Positions 1-7,386 of a stretch of 10,369 nucleotides of DNA are shown one piece after another. The DNA comes from TMED23 sp964643045 (GTDB lineage: Bacteria; Pseudomonadota; Alphaproteobacteria; Rhodospirillales; UBA2165). The notes under the pieces are model-generated. The model saw only the letters and a list, made by a program, of their open reading frames with translations, did no database searches and was not told the origin of the DNA. How positions within the stretch are numbered: the stretch's first letter is position 1; each line of letters starts with the position of its first letter. The translations under genes and the position numbers were made by a program. The DNA lies in contig CAZXSC010000102.1 of NCBI GenBank assembly GCA_964643045.1, positions 1 to 10,369 of the forward strand. The letters run 5' to 3'.

Positions 1-89
1 CAGTCGATCATCATTGTAAGACCTTTACTGCGGGGTTTGATTTCACGAGTTGGCAAAGACACGTCTGGAAAAGCGGTTTCAATTTGCAT
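1..89 (-). CDS. Phosphosulfolactate synthase (ComA)-like protein, N-terminus only
   Basis: Only the first 29 codons lie in the window; the gene runs off the left edge. The peptide starts MQIETAFPDVSLPTR and continues with a KPR..GLTMMID motif. I recognise this as the opening of the ComA/YitD phosphosulfolactate synthase family (PF02679), a TIM-barrel enzyme that adds sulfite to phosphoenolpyruvate. In archaea this is the first step of coenzyme M synthesis; the role of the bacterial homologues is less settled. The ATG at 89 is supported by AGGAG on the minus strand (around 99-103), about nine bases upstream. The catalytic residues are outside the window, so the coding call is firmer than the family call. 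Confidence 0.6.
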   Translation of the reverse strand, partial: MQIETAFPDVSLPTREIKPRSKGLTMMID

Positions 90-387
90 AAAAAAGAACT
101 CCTTTTTTTCTTAAAGTCACGCGCAATTATCTAAGATAAAATAGTTGTTCATACAACTAAAATATAGGGAGTCAATTTCTATACATTAAATTTTTCATGC
201 GTGATCTGATTAGCCTTCTTTCGGAGGTAAGGGGCACGTAACCTAAGCGCCTCTTGAAGTTGTTTAATAGCTAAAAGCAGACCTTAATATTCGGCTTAAC
301 TCCACTTGCTACCAATTTATGTCGGCCTAACCTATCCGAACCAACTAATCCCCTTAGGGCTCTATTGAGTGTGTTTAATTTAACCAA
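90..387. other. Spacer without a recognisable gene
   Basis: Apart from the ribosome binding site of the leftmost gene at its left edge, I see no gene, tRNA or strong terminator here. On the minus strand a 34-codon stretch between about 179 and 283 is open and helix-like, but it has no start codon or ribosome binding site. The sequence is AT-rich. It presumably contains the promoter of the leftmost gene and the untranslated tail of the methyltransferase transcript. Confidence 0.5.
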
Positions 388-957
388 CTAAGGTAGTGAT
401 TTTGATTTAACTATTATTAGAAAACCACCTGGATGCTTCTGCAAATGTTCGATCTCAAAATATTTGCACATTCTAACAAGCCACCAGCTTGGAGGTTTTT
501 GTATCAGATGGGCGTTTCGTCCATCGGCTAAGGTCTTCTGTGCTGGCCCAGTAGATATTGTGAAATAACCTATTTTTTGCGTAATTTTTTTCAGGTCTTT
601 CAAAACGTTTTCTAGGAACTCTTCTTCAATATGTTCTAAGACATCTACACAGCAGATAAGATCTGCAGATCTTGGAGGTCCGTAATCAGGGAAAACAGGA
701 TCGTAAGCAAAGTATTCAAAGTTCTTTAGCCCCAGTTTCGTTAGAGAATGGAAAAGATTTTTTTTTCCTGCACCATAATCTGAGATCGACTTAAACTTTG
801 CGGCCTCGAAAAAGTCCTTTATATGAGGCGCTGCGATAATTGATGCTACGCCGTAATCTGGATTTTCATGGAGTTTCTTTTGCAGTTTTAGATATTTTGG
901 TGAAATAATTTTCAAGTCAGACCAAACTTTCAATTTTTTGTTTGTGACAAATACCAA
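388..957 (-). CDS. Class I SAM-dependent methyltransferase, small
   Basis: This is a 189-residue cytosolic protein with a Rossmann-type methyltransferase core. Motif I is degenerate but visible (SDYGAGKKN, residues 59-67). An acidic strand end (YDP, 85-87) and the motif DVLEHI (105-110) follow, as in Methyltransf_11/23-type enzymes. A C-terminal ADGRNAH...PPSWW segment (residues 144-159) is probably part of the substrate pocket. The substrate cannot be read from sequence. The start shown is TTG, inside the last codons of the upstream deacetylase, giving a 28-base overlap. No in-frame ATG exists upstream before a stop, and a GGGGG tract lies rather far away. A later TTG (codon 9 or 15) is possible. 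The overlap suggests translational coupling with the deacetylase. Confidence 0.8.
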   Translation of the reverse strand: MVFVTNKKLKVWSDLKIISPKYLKLQKKLHENPDYGVASIIAAPHIKDFFEAAKFKSISDYGAGKKNLFHSLTKLGLKNFEYFAYDPVFPDYGPPRSADLICCVDVLEHIEEEFLENVLKDLKKITQKIGYFTISTGPAQKTLADGRNAHLIQKPPSWWLVRMCKYFEIEHLQKHPGGFLIIVKSKSLP

Positions 958-1802
958 TCTAAAATTTCTGCCCCCGTCATGAATATAACTCCAGGTTTTT
1001 CAGAAAGTTCTTTGAATATTTTTCGAAAATATTTAATCCGGTGTGGAACACCATGAATATATGGGTGCACGGCGATAGACATTATGCGAACATTTTTCTT
1101 TCCCTCTTCAAGGAGAGTTTCTAGATAGTCCATTGTTCGCTCGTACAATATGGATGATACATGGTGTTGAGACAACATAATTGGAATATCATTAAGTTCG
1201 GTCGTATATGGTATAGAATAGAGCTTTCCTGTTGCAGTGTTTATCCGGCAAGGTTGGTCGTCTAGAATCCAGTCCGCTGTATATTCAAACCCAGCTTCTA
1301 CTAGTAATTCAGGGGTATTTTCGGTTTGGGTTAAACCCGGCCCCATCCATCCTCTCGGCTTGTAACCGCAAAACGATTGCATCGTTTCCATTGTTTTGAA
1401 AATTGCTTCCCGTTCATTTTCAACTTCGTACATAGGTTTTTGTATATAACTGTGGCCCATGAATTCCCAACCCGCTTTCAAGGCGGCTTCCGCAACGCGA
1501 GGATAAGCTTTTGGGACGGTTCCGTTCATAGATACTGTTGGTGTAATATTGAAATCTGAAAGTGCTTCCATGAGACGCCAGACTCCAATTCTCATACCGT
1601 ATTCAGACCAGCACCAATTGGCAATATCAGGCACGTGCCCTCCTTCTCCTGGTGGGGTTAGAATTCGTCTTGGTAACGGCAATTCAGGTGGCCACTCTTC
1701 TAAATTTACTACTGGCCATACAATCACTTGACCTCCATCCGGTAAGGAGAGCGGCGATCGGTCAATGATCGCGCTGTAATCTACTCTTTCACCAATTTTC
1801 AT
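930..1802 (-). CDS. Polysaccharide deacetylase-family hydrolase (PuuE-like)
   Basis: This 290-residue protein has a NodB-homology fold of the subgroup that includes allantoinase PuuE and related amidohydrolases; these cleave C-N bonds in small molecules rather than polysaccharides. Family marks are VVNLEEW (residues 31-37) where classical deacetylases have TFDDG, YGMRIGVWRL (68-77), GWEFMGHS (111-118), PRGWMGPG (149-156) and AVHPYIHG (244-251). The usual metal-binding Asp pair is therefore absent from the first motif. There is no signal peptide, so it should be cytosolic. The ATG at 1802 has GAGGAAA upstream on its own strand. It shares a transcript with the methyltransferase downstream and is divergent from the SDR-amidohydrolase-SDR cluster, whose control it may share. 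The family call is secure; the substrate is unknown. Confidence 0.85.
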   Translation of the reverse strand: MKIGERVDYSAIIDRSPLSLPDGGQVIVWPVVNLEEWPPELPLPRRILTPPGEGGHVPDIANWCWSEYGMRIGVWRLMEALSDFNITPTVSMNGTVPKAYPRVAEAALKAGWEFMGHSYIQKPMYEVENEREAIFKTMETMQSFCGYKPRGWMGPGLTQTENTPELLVEAGFEYTADWILDDQPCRINTATGKLYSIPYTTELNDIPIMLSQHHVSSILYERTMDYLETLLEEGKKNVRIMSIAVHPYIHGVPHRIKYFRKIFKELSEKPGVIFMTGAEILDWYLSQTKN

Positions 1803-2006
1803 TATGTAATTTCCTCGGTATTAAACTTGTCAAAGTCCAGATTAAAGTTATTGCTGTATTTGAACTCATTTTATGTTCTTATTCTAGGCCAAATAAATTT
1901 TGTTTAGCAATAAGGGTTTTAGAAGGTGGGTCTCTAATATTTTGTTTGTTGACCCATTTTAGGTGAAATACCGCTCAAAATAGTTTCAAAAAAGCATGGG
2001 GTAATA
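1803..2006. promoter_or_regulatory. Divergent intergenic region with inverted repeat 1927-1956
   Basis: These 204 bases separate the minus-strand deacetylase unit from the plus-strand SDR cluster, so promoters for both should lie here. TGGGTC (1927-1932) and GACCCA (1951-1956) form a perfect six-base inverted repeat with an 18-base spacer, followed by TTTT. The spacing suits either a regulator site or a weak stem-loop. A TTGACC hexamer (1949-1954) overlaps the right arm, but I see no convincing -10 box at the right distance. No regulator gene is adjacent. Confidence 0.35.
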
Positions 2007-2756
2007 ATGGAAAAATCACATGAGGGAGCAACTGCTTTAATAACAGGAGCCGGAGGTGGAATGGGAAGGAGCCATGCCATTTTATTAGCTGAAAGGGGTG
2101 CTGACATCATCATTCACGATATCAATGCAGAGAATGCACATGAGACTGCTGAATTAGTCCGCAAAAAGGGGCAACGGGTAATTACTCTTATCTCAGATAT
2201 ACGGGATGTTGAAGAATTTACAGATTCTATCTTGGGAGCTGGTGAGATAGATATTTTGGTCAATAATGCCGGTGTTGGCGGGAAAGGGCGTAAAATTGAA
2301 GATATTAATATTGATATTTTTGATGAAATGTTTGAGGTGCACGTACGTGGTACGTTTTTCGCGACACAGGCTGTTTTACCACAAATGAAAGATCGGCGAA
2401 GCGGAAAAATTATCAATATTTCTTCTATATTTGCCATGGGTGGACATGACTCAGTTAGTCACTATGCCGCGGCCAAATCCGCTATTTCGGGATTTACAAA
2501 GAGTTGGGCAAAAGAGTTCGCTCCTTGGAAAATTAACGTGAATGCGGTTGCTCCCGGTTTTGTTGAAACAGATATGACACGGGCGTCATTATCGCAAGCC
2601 GAAATCAACGAGCTTGAGGGTACGATGCCTTTAGGTCGGTTTTGCAAACCTATGGATATTTCTTACGCAGTAGCTTGGTTAGCTTCAACTGAGACAGATT
2701 TGTTAACGGGACAAGTTATTAGTCCTAATAGTGGTTCGGTAATAGTTGGTTATTAG
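2007..2756 (+). CDS. Short-chain dehydrogenase/reductase (FabG-like, probably NAD-dependent)
   Basis: This is a complete classical SDR of 249 residues. The cofactor loop TGAGGGMG is at residues 13-20, NNAG at 86-89, the catalytic Ser in the NISS segment (139/140), and the YAAAK catalytic pair at Tyr153/Lys157. The substrate-loop start PGFVETDM is at 183-190. Asp38 at the end of the second strand (IIIHDIN) favours NAD(H) over NADP(H). It is the first gene of a plus-strand cluster with an amidohydrolase and a second SDR. I infer a sugar, sugar-acid or cyclic alcohol dehydrogenase rather than the fatty-acid FabG, because no fatty-acid genes are nearby. The ATG has only a weak GGGG-type ribosome binding site. 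Confidence 0.9.
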   Translation: MEKSHEGATALITGAGGGMGRSHAILLAERGADIIIHDINAENAHETAELVRKKGQRVITLISDIRDVEEFTDSILGAGEIDILVNNAGVGGKGRKIEDINIDIFDEMFEVHVRGTFFATQAVLPQMKDRRSGKIINISSIFAMGGHDSVSHYAAAKSAISGFTKSWAKEFAPWKINVNAVAPGFVETDMTRASLSQAEINELEGTMPLGRFCKPMDISYAVAWLASTETDLLTGQVISPNSGSVIVGY

Positions 2757-2854
2757 CCGATATTGTCAGGAGGAGAATTACAGTATATTTTTTAATTAGG
2801 GCCTCTTAGCTAGAGTGCTTTTTCTATATAACTTAATGGGCGGAGACCTGATAA

Positions 2855-3733
2855 ATGACTATTAGAGATTGCATAGCCCCAGACCGGCATCCGCAGAAAC
2901 CAATAATTAAATTGCCAAAGGGCGCTGTAGATACCCATGTCCATATATTTGAAAAAGAATTTCCATTATTCGAGGGTCGTGGATATAACCCTCCGGAATC
3001 CACACTTGAAGACTTGAGGCATTTGCATGCGGTCCTGGGTGTTGATCGAGTGGTTTTTACGCAACCTTCTGTCTATGGCGTCGATAACTCGGCAATATTG
3101 AAAGGAATTAAAGAACTAAATGACGAAATTCCGTGTCGTGCTAGAGGTGTGTGTGCAATAGAGGTGGATGCATCGGATAAATATTTGCAGGATCTTGATG
3201 GTTTAGGTATTAGAGGAGTTCGCCTTAACCTAGATAATAAAGGTGGGATGCCGCTAGAATTGAAGGATATATCTAAGTTAGAAGATAGAATTAAAATCTT
3301 TAACTGGCACATTGAGTATCTTTTCCCTGGGCACTTAATAGAAGAGCTTGAACCAATCCTAAAGGCATCTTCTGTGCCGGTAATGATAGGACATTTCGCC
3401 TATCAACCGGCATCTTCGGGCGTCGCCGCACCGGGATTTCAAACGTTGTTGAATTTAGTTAAAGGTGGAAATACTTGGGTGAAAATTTCCGGAGCAAATC
3501 GCGTAAGCAAAACAGATTTGCCGCCATTTGATGATGTCAAACCGATGGCTGAGGCCTTGCTCCTAACGAATCCAGATCATATTGTCTGGGGAACTGACTG
3601 GCCGCATCCTAATAAGTACGAAGTTAATCCGAATGATGGCGACTTAGTTGATGCTTTCGGTGAGTGGGTAAGTGAGCCTGACTTGATTAAAAAAATTATG
3701 GTAACCAATCCAGAACAGTTTTATTCATTTTAG
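2855..3733 (+). CDS. Amidohydrolase_2 family lactonase-type hydrolase (COG3618)
   Basis: This 292-residue TIM-barrel hydrolase is close to the 2-pyrone-4,6-dicarboxylate lactonase, D-galactarolactone isomerase and L-fuconolactonase group. Visible marks are DTHVHIF (residues 26-32) with the two barrel histidines, VVFTQPSVYGVDN (66-78), GIRGVRLNL (118-126), His180 in VMIGHF, and the GTDWPH block (246-251), whose Asp248 is the expected catalytic acid/base. The family hydrolyses or isomerises lactones, in some members without a metal. GGAG (2842-2845) lies nine bases before the ATG. Lying between two SDR genes, it probably opens a lactone made by one of them. The family is sure; the exact substrate, whether sugar lactone or pyrone, is not. 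Confidence 0.88.
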   Translation: MTIRDCIAPDRHPQKPIIKLPKGAVDTHVHIFEKEFPLFEGRGYNPPESTLEDLRHLHAVLGVDRVVFTQPSVYGVDNSAILKGIKELNDEIPCRARGVCAIEVDASDKYLQDLDGLGIRGVRLNLDNKGGMPLELKDISKLEDRIKIFNWHIEYLFPGHLIEELEPILKASSVPVMIGHFAYQPASSGVAAPGFQTLLNLVKGGNTWVKISGANRVSKTDLPPFDDVKPMAEALLLTNPDHIVWGTDWPHPNKYEVNPNDGDLVDAFGEWVSEPDLIKKIMVTNPEQFYSF

Positions 3734-3814
3734 GCCTTTTCCTGATGTTATATTGGGAACTCTCTCAACTCTTTTTTTTCAGATGCGAAGATTTATAGCT
3801 AGGCTTACTAAAAG

Positions 3815-4576
3815 ATGGATGAGATAAATAGAAAAGTGGTAATAGTTACTGGCGGTGGAACGGGAATAGGACGTTCTAGCGCGCTAGCTCTACAAAAGAA
3901 TGGATTTGTAGTCGTTATCTGCGGACGTCGTAAAGATCGTCTTGAGGAAGTAGCTAGTTTGGCTGATGCGGGAAATCCAAATATATTGCCTATCGTTACT
4001 GATGTGTCAGATAGCAGTTCTGTAACCGAGTTATTCAATAACGTGAAAAAAGAATTTGGAAGGCTGGACGTACTATTCAATAACGCTGGGATGGGCGCGC
4101 CACGGGTTCCTTTGGACGAATTGAATGAACTTGACTGGCGAAAATGTCTGGATGTTAATTTAACAGGCACATTCCTATGTGCCCAAGCTGCTTTTAGAAT
4201 GATGAAAGAACAAAAACCACAGGGTGGCCGTATAATCAATAACGGTTCTGTGTCAGCCCATGTTCCGCGACCTGATACGATAGCGTATACGGCAACAAAG
4301 CATGCTATTTCAGGCATAACGAAGTCTATTTCCCTCGATGGGCGGGTCTATAACATTGCTTGTTCACAGCTAGATATTGGAAATGCTGATACTGCGATAG
4401 GTGAAAGGTTTAAAAACGGTGTCCCTCAAGCTAATGGAAATGTCATGGTGGAACCTGTGATTGACCCAGAAGAATGCGGAAAGGCTGTAGTATACATCGC
4501 TAGCTTACCCTTGGGGGCTAACATTTTGAACATGACATTAATGGCCACAAATATGCCGTTCGTTGGTAGGGGGTAA
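3815..4576 (+). CDS. Short-chain dehydrogenase/reductase (probably NADP-dependent)
   Basis: This is a complete classical SDR of 253 residues. The cofactor loop TGGGTGIG is at 12-19, NNAG at 89-92, Ser145 in NNGSVSAH, and the catalytic YTATK at Tyr158/Lys162. Arg38-Arg39 (CGRRKDR), after the second strand, favour NADP(H), unlike the neighbouring SDR with Asp38. The CSQLDIGNADT segment (183-193) is typical of a proteobacterial SDR subgroup of unassigned substrate. It starts 81 bases after the amidohydrolase. The ribosome binding site is weak, and no strong terminator separates the genes, so co-transcription is likely. It probably acts on the ring-opened product or a related carbonyl compound, which is inference from position only. 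Confidence 0.88.
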   Translation: MDEINRKVVIVTGGGTGIGRSSALALQKNGFVVVICGRRKDRLEEVASLADAGNPNILPIVTDVSDSSSVTELFNNVKKEFGRLDVLFNNAGMGAPRVPLDELNELDWRKCLDVNLTGTFLCAQAAFRMMKEQKPQGGRIINNGSVSAHVPRPDTIAYTATKHAISGITKSISLDGRVYNIACSQLDIGNADTAIGERFKNGVPQANGNVMVEPVIDPEECGKAVVYIASLPLGANILNMTLMATNMPFVGRG

Positions 4577-4685
4577 ATTTTCATCATCTTATCTCCGATG
4601 ACATGGAAATATTTAGTCAAATCTAATGGTATTAAATTAGGTTAAAGTCTGGATCGTCGATTGGTTGACTTAGATGCTGTGTCGT

Positions 4686-4771
4686 GACATCACCTAAGAA
4701 AATAAAGATGTCCCGATTGGTAGAAAATTCGTTTGGAACAAAAAATATATCACAGTCTTAGGTGTGATGTC
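4686..4771. repeat. Long inverted repeat in the 310-base spacer before the ZIP gene
   Basis: GACATCACCTAAGA (4686-4699) is matched by its reverse complement at 4756-4771 with one two-base bulge, leaving a 56-base loop. The left arm sits in the near-palindrome GTGACATCAC (4684-4693). The spacer runs from 4577 to 4886 between the second SDR and the transporter and otherwise has no gene. The repeat could fold in the transporter's 5' leader, mark a regulator binding pair, or be the ends of a small degenerate element. I see no target-site duplication or known riboswitch core. Confidence 0.5.
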
Positions 4772-4886
4772 TGGAAGTAGAAAAGCAATAGTAGGATGTC
4801 AAATAGCGTTTAAATTAGCGGCTTACAGGTTTGCTTAGATTAATATTTTCAATTTAAGAATTTGCCGTTTTCTATGGGAGGATGAT

Positions 4887-6263
4887 ATGGATTTTCAATT
4901 TTTATCATGGGCTGTTTTACTGGGGGCTTTGTCTGCGGCCTCATTACCGCTGGGATCGATTTTAGGATTAAATTGGCAACCAGGAAACCGCATTGTTGGC
5001 GGTATGACTGCATTTGGTGGGGGAGCTCTTGTAGCAGCACTAGCAGTCGAATTAGTAGCTCCTACTGCCATGCACTTGGTTGAAGCTGGGACCGCGAGTG
5101 CAAAAAGTGAGGCGGCGCATCATTTAATTAATATGTTGATCGGCGCCGTAGTGGGGGGTGTACTTTTTGTCTTACTTGACAGCATTGTCAATTCCAAAGG
5201 TGGGTTCCTGAGAAAGACGTCTGCTACCATTGAATATTTTACTAATCGCAACGCTGCTCGGAGAAAAGAAATTCTAGAGCATTTGGCGGGAAGTGAATTA
5301 ATCAGACACCTTCCTCTTGAAATTGTGGAAGAGATAGTTGCTAAGGTAAACGAAAAGAAATTTGGGCCCGGCGAGACGCTTTGTGAAGAGGGCGCTGCTG
5401 GCGATGAGGTTTTCTTCATAGAAACAGGAACTGTGAGCGTAACTCGCGGTGGAGAGGAGGTCGCCAATTTAAAGTCTGGCGACGTATTGGGAGAAATTGC
5501 CTTGGTAACCGGGGCACCAAGAACTGCAACAGCGGTCGCGAAGGACGACGTATCGGCGCTTACTTTTCCAAAGGAAGATTTTGATCAATGGAGATCAGAA
5601 TCTAACGAATTCGAGAAAGCCGCAGCAACACTGGCTGCTAGTAGGCTTAAAGAACTGGTTGATAGGGATGACATTGATTTAGGAGCCGAAGAGTGGGTGG
5701 ATGAAGCCATGACAGCGTTAATGGAAGTTGCGGTGGTGCCTACTGAAGTTCAACTCCAAGAAGTTAGCGAAGAGCATGGGGGCGCGCCAATGGCTATTTG
5801 GCTGGGTATATTATTGGATGGAATTCCTGAGAGCTTCGTCATAGGTTCCGCTTTGGTAGTCTCGATAAGCGCTGCTGTAGCACAAGTTGGAGCCGAATCG
5901 GTGACGTTAGGCTCAATGGTCCCTTATACACTGATTGCAGGATTGTTTCTTGCCAACTTCCCGGAGGCAATGAGCAGTTCTATAGGCATGAAAAAGCAGG
6001 GTTGGGGCACCATAAGAGTATTCATGATGTGGTTTAGTTTGATGGTTTTAACCGCATTCGGAGCTGGTCTAGGTTTTTGGCTAGGCGGCAGCGTCGGGCA
6101 TGGCGTGGTTGTTTTGATAGAAGGACTGGCAGCTGGTGCAATGTTGACAATGATTGCTGCGGCGATGATCCCTGAAGCTGTCCATCTAGGAGGAAGTAAT
6201 ATCACCGGCTTGTCAACATTGGCCGGTTTTTTGGCGGCGGTAGCCTTTAAGCTTTTGGAATAG
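4887..6263 (+). CDS. ZIP-family metal transporter with inserted cyclic nucleotide-binding domain
   Basis: This is a 458-residue inner-membrane protein. Hydrophobic segments at about 6-28, 38-60 and 79-102 form the first ZIP half. Segments at about 301-332, 344-366, 377-400, 405-428 and 440-457 form the second. Between them, residues 136-255 are a Crp-type cyclic-nucleotide-binding domain with a full phosphate cassette: G202-E203-I-A-L and P211-R212-T213-A214. ZIP metal-site motifs are recognisable but altered: DGIPES (311-316) in TM4, with Asp replacing the usual His, and NFPEA (358-362) in TM5. MIPEA (427-431) closes TM7. The III-IV loop is cytosolic in ZIP proteins, which places the sensor in the cytoplasm. 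A strong GGGAGG (4876-4881) sits five bases before the ATG. The gene appears monocistronic. Substrate (zinc, iron or another divalent ion) and ligand (cAMP or cGMP) are unknown. Confidence 0.85.
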   Translation: MDFQFLSWAVLLGALSAASLPLGSILGLNWQPGNRIVGGMTAFGGGALVAALAVELVAPTAMHLVEAGTASAKSEAAHHLINMLIGAVVGGVLFVLLDSIVNSKGGFLRKTSATIEYFTNRNAARRKEILEHLAGSELIRHLPLEIVEEIVAKVNEKKFGPGETLCEEGAAGDEVFFIETGTVSVTRGGEEVANLKSGDVLGEIALVTGAPRTATAVAKDDVSALTFPKEDFDQWRSESNEFEKAAATLAASRLKELVDRDDIDLGAEEWVDEAMTALMEVAVVPTEVQLQEVSEEHGGAPMAIWLGILLDGIPESFVIGSALVVSISAAVAQVGAESVTLGSMVPYTLIAGLFLANFPEAMSSSIGMKKQGWGTIRVFMMWFSLMVLTAFGAGLGFWLGGSVGHGVVVLIEGLAAGAMLTMIAAAMIPEAVHLGGSNITGLSTLAGFLAAVAFKLLE

Positions 6264-6442
6264 GAATTGATCAAAAAGAAAACTGCTATATTTGAAAAGA
6301 ATTAGTCATGTAATTAAGACCGCTGTACTATAATATTAGAAGAGTAATATATAAATTTTCTTTTAATTCTTAGTCTTTGCAACAAAATAACAACATTAAT
6401 GATTCAGTCGTCTGTGAATTAAGGTCACGGCAGTGCTGCATT

Positions 6443-7177
6443 TTAGTTTAAACTAGTGAACCTTTGTTTATTTGCTGGTCGCATTTTAGAAAAAGCTTTT
6501 CGTTCTCGAATTCTGTCGCACCACTTTAAAACGTGTGGAAAATTATCGAAAACATCAAGCCAGCCACATTGTTCTAGCCGGTCAATACTTGGGGCCAGCG
6601 CAATATCAGCTAAAGTGAACTGATTACCGCAGAGCCACTCTTCGTTTGCCAACGGCCCTTCCATTTTGCTAAAGACGAAATCAAATTGTTTTCTTGCTTC
6701 TTCAAGTGCTTCGGTATTAATGGGACTTCTTGCCGCGTTTTTAAATAGCATTTCGCGTTCTTTGAGGGGGTGGGTGCTTAACCATTTATCTAACTCCCTA
6801 TCGGTTTTGCGTGCCAAAATAGGCTTTACTAACAGGTTGAAAGTTGGTTTTTGAATTGCTGGGTGTACCACGTCATCTTGGAGTTTAGTCCATACTCTCA
6901 TATTTGCTTTAGATTGTGGAGATTCTGGTCTTAGATTTGGCCCTTTAAATACTTCATCAATATATTCGTTGATAATAGTCGATTCAATTATAACGGCCCC
7001 ATTATGCACTATGGTGGGAACTACGGAGTTCGGGTTAAGTGCTTTATATTCTTCGGTAAGCTGTTCCCAATTTAGCAAGTCAACAAAGTGGGATTCAAAT
7101 GGAACACCTTTCTCCAACAGGCAAAATCTAGTTTTCATTGAGCACAAAGAATCTCCGTAATGATATAGTTTGAGCAT
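6443..7177 (-). CDS. Glutathione S-transferase family protein
   Basis: This 244-residue cytosolic protein has an N-terminal thioredoxin-like domain and an all-helical C-terminal domain. The start region DSLCSMKTR (residues 9-17) resembles the Ser/Cys active-site motif of beta-etherase, dehalogenase and maleylacetoacetate-isomerase-like GSTs. VVPTI (52-56) carries the cis-Pro54, Glu65-Ser66 bind the glutathione gamma-glutamyl group, and TLADIALAP (188-196) is the folding N-cap motif. AAAGGAAG lies just upstream of the ATG on the minus strand. It is divergent from the cupin gene and convergent with the transporter. No reaction can be assigned; detoxification or conjugate cleavage is typical of the family. 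Confidence 0.9.
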   Translation of the reverse strand: MLKLYHYGDSLCSMKTRFCLLEKGVPFESHFVDLLNWEQLTEEYKALNPNSVVPTIVHNGAVIIESTIINEYIDEVFKGPNLRPESPQSKANMRVWTKLQDDVVHPAIQKPTFNLLVKPILARKTDRELDKWLSTHPLKEREMLFKNAARSPINTEALEEARKQFDFVFSKMEGPLANEEWLCGNQFTLADIALAPSIDRLEQCGWLDVFDNFPHVLKWCDRIRERKAFSKMRPANKQRFTSLN

Positions 7178-7208
7178 CCAACTTCCTTTACTTAACGAAT
7201 TTATTATT

Positions 7209-7224
7209 TTGTGATTTTACACAA
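7209..7224. promoter_or_regulatory. Palindromic candidate operator TTGTG-N6-CACAA
   Basis: TTGTG (7209-7213) and CACAA (7220-7224) are a perfect five-base inverted repeat with a six-base AT-rich spacer. They lie 32 bases upstream of the GST start, in the divergent GST/cupin intergenic region. Position and symmetry suit a dimeric regulator. It is not a CRP site (TGTGA-N6-TCACA), because the half-site spacing is two bases too short, and it does not match the FNR consensus. Chance occurrence in AT-rich DNA is possible. Confidence 0.3.
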
Positions 7225-7386
7225 AGAGTATTTCTAAAAAATTACTCTAGCCTCATGTTCTTGTATGGCAAGCCAAATAGAAATAAAGTTTATAACCGCA
7301 TTTTCAGGGCCAATCACTCGACAGTTAGTCTCGAATTAATTAAATTCAACAAATAGAATTTTCTTGATTTACTAATGGAGTTGAGC

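Noticed and set aside
179..283. 34-codon helix-like open stretch on the minus strand
   Set aside because: It has no start codon or ribosome binding site, is preceded by a stop, and resembles no family I know.
6330..6352. AT-only inverted repeat between the convergent transporter and GST genes
   Set aside because: The stem is weak and purely A/T and has no clear T tract, so a terminator call is not justified.
7255..7356. 33-codon ATG-started frame in the GST/cupin spacer
   Set aside because: No ribosome binding site and no homology or composition signal; too short to support.
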